Positions 57,363-64,000 of a stretch of 64,000 nucleotides of DNA are shown here, piece by piece. A program made the position numbers and the translations under genes. Within the stretch, counting starts at the first letter, position 1. The number at the start of each line of letters is the position of its first letter. Source of the stretch: UBA2137 sp963740205 (GTDB lineage: Bacteria > Pseudomonadota > Alphaproteobacteria > Micavibrionales > Micavibrionaceae); the NCBI GenBank assembly GCA_963740205.1, contig CAVUDD010000002.1:558001-622000 (forward strand), given 5' to 3'. Under the pieces are notes generated by a model that worked only from the letters and a program-made list of their open reading frames with translations, made no database searches and was not told the DNA's origin.

Positions 57363-58268
57363 GTGGCTGTTTCAACCAAGTGAGAGCAGAGTTCAACAAA
57401 AGATTTACCGTTGTAAATGACCTGTGAAGGGCCAATTGACTCAGGTGTGCATCCAGGCTGTGTATTGATTTCCAACAAGAATAAACCTTTATCCGATTTT
57501 GTCTCGTCATAACGGAAGTCGCAACGGGCGAGCCCTTTACATCCCAATAGAGTATACAGCCCCCTCGCATATTCCAAGGCTAAATTGTAAATCTCTTCAG
57601 GAATTTTTGCAGGACAGACATATTCCGTCCGATTATCTGCATATTTTGCCTCATAATCAAAAAAGCGTGTTTGTGAGATTATCTCTGTCACAGCCTGAGG
57701 AACACCATCGAGGATAGCAACCGTCAATTCACGTCCTGGAATATATTTTTCAACCAGAACTTCATCCCCGAATGTCCAACTGGCCTCGTCAAAAGGTTCT
57801 TGATTTTCGTTTTCCATGATTATGCGAATACCAACACTGGATCCTTCCCTTGGTGGTTTCACCACATAAGGCGGATCCATAACACCACCCTTTAAAACTT
57901 CTGCCTTGGATGCTAAAACACCTTCGGCTGATGGAATACCAATCGTTGAGGCCAATTGCTTTGTGAGGGGTTTATCCATTGCAATTGAAGACGCGCGCAA
58001 AGGAGAATGCGAGTAAGGAATTTCCATGATGTCGAGAACTGCTTGAATGGTACCATCTTCGCCACCTGTACCATGAAGGTTATTAAAAACCGCATCTGGT
58101 TTAGGATTAAGAGCCTTGACCAAAGCGTTTATATCTCTTTGTGACATCAATCACACGAACATCATAACCACCTTCTTTCAGGGCTTTCTCTACAGACTTA
58201 CCTTTATTAAGAGAGACTTCGCGTTCCGCCGACCACCCGCCAACTAAAAGAGCTACTGTTTTTGCCAT
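57305..58268 (-). CDS. ddl: D-alanine--D-alanine ligase (frameshifted)
   Basis: From ATG 58268, with AAGGA seven bases upstream, the reading frame opens AKTVALLVGGWSAEREVSL and reaches YDVRVIDVT. An extra A near 58138-58142 (ACAAAGA) then shifts it to RDINALVKALNPKPDAVFNNLHG, EDGTIQAVLDI, VVKPPREGSSVGI, ARCDFRYDE and LEINTQPGC. Corrected length is 320 residues, usual for DdlB. The ATP-grasp enzyme makes D-Ala-D-Ala for the peptidoglycan stem. It sits between murB and ftsQ as in other alphaproteobacteria. Confidence 0.94.
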
Positions 58269-58297
58269 GATAAATCCTTATATTTCGTTATCCAAAA

Positions 58298-59268
58298 TTA
58301 TTGTAGCAGAACATTTCTGTTATTGTCAGGACGTCCGACCCTTTTTATTTCCCAGCGTAATTTTACGCCTACATCATCAAATACGCGTCTACGAATTTCC
58401 TCACCTAAATCTTCCAGATTCTGAGAGGTTGCATCAGCCGATGTTAATCATGAAATTACAATGCTTTTCAGACATTTGCGCGCCACCTATTGTCAGTCCA
58501 CGCCCACCAACTTTGTCTATTAATTGCCAGACTTTCATGTCACTGGGCAAGCCCGCCTCTGCCAATTCATCTTCGGTTGGGTTAGCAAATGTCGAACCGC
58601 CTGTTTTGGATTTTATAGGTTGAGATTCTGAACGCTTCGCCTTGATTTCAGCCATGCGTCCTTCAATTTCCGATTGAACGCCTTTCTCACCCTGTAATTT
58701 TGCGTAAAGAAAAATGACATCAAGTGGCGTATCATTATGACGGTAACTCATGCCCATTTCTTCTGGTGTGACATGGGCGAGTTGCCCTGCACGATCCACA
58801 TAACATGCCTCACTTAAAACGTCTTTTATTTCCGTCCCATATGCTCCTGCATTCATACGTAGCGCACCACCAATCGAGCCTGGAATACCACTTAAGAATT
58901 CCAAACCAGCAATGTTGTTACGCGCAGCAGATATAGCCACATTAATATCAAGTGCCGCAGCACCTACGGTCAAACCTATATCTCCATCTTGCTCGATATC
59001 AGCAAATTCACGCCCCAAGCGAACAACTACACCAGGATACACCACCATCACGAATAATTGTATTCGATAGCACACCCGTGACCATGACTGGAATATGGGC
59101 AGGGCAACCACGCAGGAAATCAACGAAATCATCTTGGTCGGCTGGCTTAAACATGACATCCGCCGTGCCGCCTGTACGAAACCAGCTAAATTGTCCTAGT
59201 GGAGCGTTTTCAGTGTAACGCCCTCTTACAAGAGGTAATTCTTCAATTTTCAGAATATCAGCAAACAT
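58298..59268 (-). CDS. murB: UDP-N-acetylenolpyruvoylglucosamine reductase (two frameshifts)
   Basis: Three segments in alternating frames give one 322-residue MurB after removal of two extra bases. From ATG 59268, overlapping the murC end by 11 bases, comes FSWFRTGGTADVMF and SNTIIRDGGV, with the first break near 59035-59040. The second segment runs from PGVVVRLGREFA through GLEFLSGIPGSIGGALRMNAGAYG, SYRHNDTP and GGAQMSEKHCNFMINIG, with the second break near 58434-58441. It ends with DATSQNLEDLGEEIRRRV and LRWEIKRVG. The FAD enzyme reduces enolpyruvyl-UDP-GlcNAc to UDP-MurNAc. The total of 971 bases equals 323 codons plus two bases. Confidence 0.93.
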
Positions 59269-60715
59269 TTGTGCTTTTGGATTTTCCTTTAAAAGCCTCA
59301 GAGATTTCGTCAGGTAACGCATGCGCCCAAGCTGTAATATCACCAGCTCCAAGACAAACAACCATATCTCCGCTCTTGGCATTCTGAGAGAGTTTCTCAA
59401 CCAGCTGTTGCCTGTCTTCAACTACATGTGCGTTTTTGTGACCGTGTGAACGGATTTTTTCAACCAAGGTTTCTTTATCCGCGCCCTCAATCGGGTCTTC
59501 ACTAGCAGCATATACATCCGTAATAAAAACAGTATCAGCATCATTAAAACTGGCAGAAAAATCGTCCATTAATTCATGCAACCGTGAGAAACGGTGTGGC
59601 TGCATGACTGCAAAAACGCGTGCATCATCGTTCACAAGCATTTGCCTTGCCGCTTTTAAAACAGCAGCAACTTCCACAGGGTGATGGCCATAATCATCTA
59701 CAATCGTAATCCCTTGTGCCTCACCTGTAATTGTAAAGCGCCTATTAACGCCTTGGAAACCCCGCAATGCCTTTTTCACGACTGTTTCAGAAATACCCAG
59801 CTCGTGCGCAATGGCAATCGCCGCCAGCGTGTTTTGAACATTATGTTCGCCTGGCATAGGGAGGTAAATGTCTTCCCATTTTTCACTATCCTTATTAGCA
59901 AGGGAAATAGTCACATCAAAGGTAGCGCCCCTCTCGCCAAAACGAATATTCTTACCGCAAATATCAGCTTGCTTGCTGAAACCATAGGTTAGGCATTTTC
60001 GGTCGGTAAGTTCGGGAATAAGCATCTGCACTTCGGGATGATCCATGCATAAAACAGAAAATCCATAAAAAGGAACGTTTTCAGCAAAGGAACGGTAGGC
60101 ATCCTTCACATCCTCGAAACTGCCATAATGATCCATGTGCTCAGGGTCGATATTGGTAATAACCGCAACTGTTGCAGGAAGACGCGTAAAAGACCCGTCA
60201 CTCTCGTCGGATTCCACAACCATCCACTCACTTTTTCCAAGGCGTGTATTTGTGCCATAGGCGTGAATGATACCGCCATTGATGACTGTGGGATCGCGGT
60301 CTGCTTCCTCCAATATTGCACCAATCAACGATGTCGTGGTTGTTTTGCCGTGTGTTCCTCCGACCGCAATCGCCCATTTAAGTCGCATAAGTTCTGCCAG
60401 CATATCGGCACGACGTACAACGGGAATTTTAAGCGCTCTCGCCTCAACTAGCTCGGGGTTATTCTTTTTAATCGCAGATGACACAACAACAGCAGCAACA
60501 GAATCACCATTTCTATCTGCCAAGTTTTTAGCATCGTGACCAATGGAAATATCAATGCCTTTTGCACGAAGACGTTTCACATTGGCGTTTTCAGAAATAT
60601 CCGAGCCCTGCACAACGTAATCCATAGATTGCAAAATCTCTGCAATCCCGCTCATGCCAATCCCGCCTATTCCGACGAAATGCAATGTTCCAATATCTAA
60701 AGGTATATTTCTCAT
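59258..60715 (-). CDS. murC: UDP-N-acetylmuramate--L-alanine ligase
   Basis: The 485-residue Mur ligase has HFVGIGGIGMSGIAEIL, the ATP P-loop GGTHGKTTTTSLIG, VESDESDGSF, EHMDHYGSFED, and DDYGHHPVEVAAVL in the C-terminal domain. It adds L-alanine to UDP-MurNAc. ATG 60715 is preceded by AGGAA and starts at the family's usual N-terminus; an upstream in-frame ATG at 60772 adds 19 unlikely residues. Its 3' end overlaps murB. Confidence 0.96.
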   Translation of the reverse strand: MRNIPLDIGTLHFVGIGGIGMSGIAEILQSMDYVVQGSDISENANVKRLRAKGIDISIGHDAKNLADRNGDSVAAVVVSSAIKKNNPELVEARALKIPVVRRADMLAELMRLKWAIAVGGTHGKTTTTSLIGAILEEADRDPTVINGGIIHAYGTNTRLGKSEWMVVESDESDGSFTRLPATVAVITNIDPEHMDHYGSFEDVKDAYRSFAENVPFYGFSVLCMDHPEVQMLIPELTDRKCLTYGFSKQADICGKNIRFGERGATFDVTISLANKDSEKWEDIYLPMPGEHNVQNTLAAIAIAHELGISETVVKKALRGFQGVNRRFTITGEAQGITIVDDYGHHPVEVAAVLKAARQMLVNDDARVFAVMQPHRFSRLHELMDDFSASFNDADTVFITDVYAASEDPIEGADKETLVEKIRSHGHKNAHVVEDRQQLVEKLSQNAKSGDMVVCLGAGDITAWAHALPDEISEAFKGKSKSTNVC

Positions 60716-60794
60716 AAATTTATTTCCTACCCAATGAGCTATAAAGTTTCCAAAAGCGTTTGAAAACCACAAAAAACAGTAGATTTAGAAAAAA

Positions 60795-61910
60795 TTAATT
60801 CCAGCCTAGAGCTAGGGCAGTTACAAGATTGCCTAATTTGCGTGCCGCATCAGGTTTGGCTGCATTACGAGCAGCTTCAGCCGCTTGGAACAATGTTTCA
60901 GGATTTTGAAGAAACATCTCAAGTTTTGTTTGAAGTGCACTTGCCGTAAAACCCTCTTCAGGCATAACCCATGCACCACCAAGCGCAGCAACAGCCTCTG
61001 CATTACGCATTTGTTGCTGATCCGCATGGTGTGGATAGGGGACAAAAATTGCAGGACGTCCAGCCGTTGCCAATTCTGCAACAGTAGAGGCTCCAGAGCG
61101 AGCGATTACAAGGTGTGCCTGAGCAATCAATTCAGGTAAATCCGAAAAAAATGTCGCACAAGTTGCCTCTATATTGAGTTTTTTATAGAAAGCCTCTGTT
61201 TCGCTTACTTCACCTTCAGTTCTACATTGTTGAACAACATGAATACGATTACGGTAATTCTCGGGCAAGAGTTCAATTGCCTTTGGAACGTTCTCACTAA
61301 ACACGCTTGCGCCTTGAGAACCTCCAAACACGAGCAAATTCAAGTCGCCATCGCGTTGCAATGTTGGGTAGGGCTTTGTATATAAATCCGAAATTTCCTG
61401 GCGCACAGGATTACCTGTTTCAATTGCACGCATTGTATCGGCCTCTTCCAATCCTTTGCCACCCGGTAACGAAAGGGCAATACGTTCGGCTTTCGGTGCA
61501 AGATAGAGATTAGCTTTACCGACAATTGCATTTTGTTCGTGCAATACAGTTGGGATTTTCATTTTTTGAGCAGCTAAAACTGCTGGAACTGATGGATAAC
61601 CTCCAAAACCAACAACCACTTGAGGGGCAAATGTTTTGATAAGTTTGCGCGCCTTAAGAAAACCACGCCCCATATTAACAACACCCATAACCTTGCTTTT
61701 CAAGCCATTACCCAAGGTGCCAGATGGCAAGACTGTATAGGCAAGCTTGACCTTTCTATCAGAACTTAAATAGGCTTCGCCTCGTTTGTCTGTTGCAAGG
61801 TGAACCTCAAAACCACGCGAGATTAAATCATCGGCTAGTGCCAATGCAGGGAAAACATGCCCCCCTGTTCCACCGCTACTTAACAAAATACGTGTTGTTT
61901 TTTCGGTCAT
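60795..61910 (-). CDS. murG: UDP-GlcNAc:lipid I N-acetylglucosaminyltransferase MurG
   Basis: The 371-residue GT28 glycosyltransferase has SSGGTGGHVFPALALA at the N-terminus, GFGGYPSVPAVLAA, LHEQNAIVGKAN, the donor-site loop VFGGSQGASVFSENVP and ARSGASTVAELATAGRPAIFVPYPHHADQQQ. It makes lipid II on the cytoplasmic face of the inner membrane. Its start overlaps the ftsW stop by four bases. An 79-base gap leads to murC. Confidence 0.97.
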   Translation of the reverse strand: MTEKTTRILLSSGGTGGHVFPALALADDLISRGFEVHLATDKRGEAYLSSDRKVKLAYTVLPSGTLGNGLKSKVMGVVNMGRGFLKARKLIKTFAPQVVVGFGGYPSVPAVLAAQKMKIPTVLHEQNAIVGKANLYLAPKAERIALSLPGGKGLEEADTMRAIETGNPVRQEISDLYTKPYPTLQRDGDLNLLVFGGSQGASVFSENVPKAIELLPENYRNRIHVVQQCRTEGEVSETEAFYKKLNIEATCATFFSDLPELIAQAHLVIARSGASTVAELATAGRPAIFVPYPHHADQQQMRNAEAVAALGGAWVMPEEGFTASALQTKLEMFLQNPETLFQAAEAARNAAKPDAARKLGNLVTALALGWN

Positions 61911-63070
61911 AGATTCAATTTTTTACGTTTGTTGGCTGTTTTGACAATCCGCGATCGTCTTTTGTGTCTTGTCAGTGATAGCACAGCCCCAAATGTGAAT
62001 CCAATAGATAGTAGAGATGTTCCGCCATAACTTATAAATGGTAAAGTCATACCTTTAGTAGGCAAAAGATTGAGTGAAGATCCAATATGCACCAATGCCT
62101 GCAAGCCAATCATGGTGAGTAAGCCCCCGCAAGCAAGAATCATAAACATATCCTCACTTTCCATCAGATGATTAAATCCGCGCAAAAGGATGTAGAGAAA
62201 CAATCCAACCAGAATAAGAGTAAAAATAAATCCGAATTCTTCGCCCGCAACTGCAAAGATAAAATCAGCATGTGCGTCGGGCAGATTCATTTTAACCGTT
62301 CCTTGACCAGGACCAGTTCCAAGAATCCCACCAGTACGGAAAGACTCGATAGATTTATCAACCTGATATGTAGATCCCACCTCAGGATTCATAAATCTAT
62401 CAATACGGCTTTGCACATGGTCAAATCCATAATAGGCAGAAACCAGCAAGCCTACACCCGCCAGAAACACAATCGCAAGATAGCGGAAGCGAAGACCTGC
62501 TAGAAATATCTGTGATGCAAAGATACAAGTTGCAATCATTGTCATTCCAAAATCAGGCTGCACAAGCAAAAGCCCAACAAATACCGCGTAAAAACCCGCC
62601 GCATAAAAATCCCCTGCGAACGCTTCTTTTTCTTTTTGTTGCGCCATAAGCCAAGCACAGACAATAGCAAATGCGGGCTTAACCATTTCACTCGGTTGCA
62701 ACGAAAACCCCAAAACGTGAATCCATCTTTTTGCACCCTTAATTTCCATTCCAGTAAATGGAATAATTAACATGCAGAATATGCCAACTGTGAATATCAC
62801 CGTCGCAACACGCCATAAATAGCGCGGTGAGAGCATAGATACACCAAACATTATGAGGATAGCTGGGACGAGAAATACCAAGTGGCGGAACAAGAAATGA
62901 TTCTCGGAAACGCCAATACGCAGTGCAACTGCTGGTGATGCCGTCGCAACCAACATTAGCCCGTAAAGAATTAGCGCCCCTACACACAAGAGAGTACCTT
63001 TATCGACAGTCCAAAACCAAGTTCCGAGTGTAGAGCGATCTGTTCGCGAAAAGATGTTGAATGCGTTCAT
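61907..63070 (-). CDS. ftsW: Peptidoglycan glycosyltransferase FtsW
   Basis: The 387-residue SEDS protein has about ten membrane helices. Signature stretches are GAKRWIHVLGFSLQPSEMVKPAFA, the loop QVDKSIESFRTGGILGTGPGQGTVKMNLPDAHADFIFAVAGEEFG with its catalytic Asp (DAH), and FISYGGTSLLSIGFTFGAVLSL. It polymerises glycan strands for septal wall with FtsI. The DAHADFIF motif fixes the assignment to FtsW/RodA, and the dcw position to FtsW. It follows mraY by 12 bases; murD, usually between them, is missing here. Confidence 0.96.
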   Translation of the reverse strand: MNAFNIFSRTDRSTLGTWFWTVDKGTLLCVGALILYGLMLVATASPAVALRIGVSENHFLFRHLVFLVPAILIMFGVSMLSPRYLWRVATVIFTVGIFCMLIIPFTGMEIKGAKRWIHVLGFSLQPSEMVKPAFAIVCAWLMAQQKEKEAFAGDFYAAGFYAVFVGLLLVQPDFGMTMIATCIFASQIFLAGLRFRYLAIVFLAGVGLLVSAYYGFDHVQSRIDRFMNPEVGSTYQVDKSIESFRTGGILGTGPGQGTVKMNLPDAHADFIFAVAGEEFGFIFTLILVGLFLYILLRGFNHLMESEDMFMILACGGLLTMIGLQALVHIGSSLNLLPTKGMTLPFISYGGTSLLSIGFTFGAVLSLTRHKRRSRIVKTANKRKKLNL

Positions 63071-63082
63071 GTGTTTTCAAAA

Positions 63083-64000
63083 TTACCTAAGTTTCAAAGT
63101 AGAAAGACCAACGAGCGCCAATACAACGGCTATAATCCAAAAACGTATTACAACGGTAGGCTCTGACCAGCCTTTCTTTTCGTAATGATGGTGGATGGGT
63201 GCCATGCGGAATACACGCTTACCTGTTGTTTTAAAAGATATGACCTGCACAATAACCGACACAGCCTCCAATACGAAAAGACCACCAACGATTGCAAGTA
63301 CAATTTCGTGCTTTGTAATTAAAGCAATTGTCCCAAGCAAACCACCGAGTGCCAAGGAGCCTGTGTCACCCATAAAGACTTGCGCTGGAGGAGCATTAAA
63401 CCACAAGAACCCCATAGCAGCACCGACAACAGCACCACAAATGATCGCCATTTCCCCAGTACCAGCAACATATGAAATTTGCAGATAATCAGAAAATACA
63501 GCGTTACCAACAAGGTAGCTGATAAGTCCAAAACAAGCAGCAGCGATTGCAATCGGCACAATGGCAAGACCATCAAGACCATCGGTTAAGTTCACTGCAT
63601 TTGCAGATCCTATGACAACGATTAATGCCCAAGCCCCGAACAGCCAGCCTATATCAATGTATAAATCCTTCACGAAAGGAATGGCGACATGACTGTTTAT
63701 TGATGTTGGTAAGGCATAATTAATACCAATGGTCACAACGGTCACAATTAGAATTTGCCCAAGAAGCCTCTTTAGTGCGCTTACACCCTTAGTAGAACGG
63801 CTAGTCAACTTTGCAAAATCGTCTGCAAAACCAATAATTCCAAAGCCAACCATCACTGTGAGCGCAAACCACACAAATTTATTGGTCAAATCAGACCATA
63901 AAACCGTTGAAACAACTACTGCGGTTAAAATCATTAAACCACCCATGGTAGGTGTACCCGCTTTTGCAAAATGGGTTTCTGGTCCATCCTGCCTGAATTG
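63083..64000 (-). CDS. mraY: Phospho-N-acetylmuramoyl-pentapeptide transferase MraY (5' end outside)
   Basis: The reading frame stays open to the window edge, beginning there with QFRQDGPETHFAKAGTPTMGG, so 304 or so C-terminal residues are visible. Characteristic motifs are GFADDFAKLTSRSTKG, ANAVNLTDGLDGLAI with the catalytic aspartates, FMGDTGSLALGGLLG and APIHHHYEKKGWSE, within about nine membrane helices. MraY attaches phospho-MurNAc-pentapeptide to undecaprenyl phosphate, giving lipid I. It is the first visible gene of the dcw operon. Confidence 0.97.
   Translation of the reverse strand, partial: QFRQDGPETHFAKAGTPTMGGLMILTAVVVSTVLWSDLTNKFVWFALTVMVGFGIIGFADDFAKLTSRSTKGVSALKRLLGQILIVTVVTIGINYALPTSINSHVAIPFVKDLYIDIGWLFGAWALIVVIGSANAVNLTDGLDGLAIVPIAIAAACFGLISYLVGNAVFSDYLQISYVAGTGEMAIICGAVVGAAMGFLWFNAPPAQVFMGDTGSLALGGLLGTIALITKHEIVLAIVGGLFVLEAVSVIVQVISFKTTGKRVFRMAPIHHHYEKKGWSEPTVVIRFWIIAVVLALVGLSTLKLR

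Overview
The window comes from an alphaproteobacterium with an AT-leaning genome. The evidence is the division and cell-wall cluster with an alphaproteobacterial flavour (mraY-ftsW-murG-murC-murB-ddl-ftsQ-ftsA-ftsZ), a SapC-family protein, a fused CysNC, an FdxB-type ferredoxin beside a cysteine desulfurase, and a pair of small proteins typical of alphaproteobacterial genomes. I cannot place it to order from the sequence alone. A flagellin/FlgL-like C-terminus at the left edge suggests a flagellated cell.

Layout. (1) 1-2014: end of a flagellin-like gene, an NhaD-type sodium/proton antiporter and a DUF3309-type micro-protein. (2) 2015-23836: an integrative element seated in the initiator tRNA-fMet gene. 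It is bounded by a 14-bp direct repeat of the tRNA 3' end (2078-2091 and 23823-23836). It carries a large serine recombinase whose C-terminus is encoded antisense to the tRNA, a 38-residue coupled ORF, an XRE-type regulator with two matching palindromic operators, and one large cargo operon on the minus strand. (3) 23972-30452: GNAT acetyltransferase, an unrecognised 302-residue protein, CspA, a dienelactone-hydrolase-like protein, a response regulator/histidine kinase pair, an aldehyde dehydrogenase and two divergent HTH regulators. (4) 30417-35383: ugd-cysD-cysNC-cysQ, which makes UDP-glucuronate and PAPS and recycles PAP. (5) 35538-53250: mostly housekeeping genes (SapC, acyl-CoA dehydrogenase, lytic transglycosylase, TsaC, AnmK, TyrRS, an AsmA-like giant, Bcp, cysteine desulfurase/ferredoxin, LOG, MnmA) with several unknowns. 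(6) 53285-64000: the dcw cluster on the minus strand, lacking murD at its usual place between mraY and ftsW.

The most interesting system is the island cargo. It encodes a TolC-like outer-membrane lipoprotein, an RND/HlyD-like adaptor, a second adaptor with an N-terminal GAF-like domain, a membrane protein joining a PqqD-like domain, an M50 (site-2-protease-like) core and a HlyD-like arm, and then a 4155-residue repeat protein. That protein has no Sec signal and no type I secretion signal, but has an N-terminal LEPR-like motif. No ABC ATPase is present. I infer a dedicated export or surface-display route for this giant adhesin in which the M50/PqqD protein recognises or processes its N-terminus. 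The repeats include about 10.6 apparently identical 675-bp units and about 2.9 units of 678 bp.

A second, technical observation is that seven genes (tolC-like, DLH, cysNC, tyrS, a lipoprotein gene, ddl, and murB twice) are each broken by exactly one extra base per site. Several of these are essential, and all eight shifts go in the same direction. Uncorrected insertion errors in the assembly are the likeliest explanation, so I annotate these as intact genes read across a frameshift.
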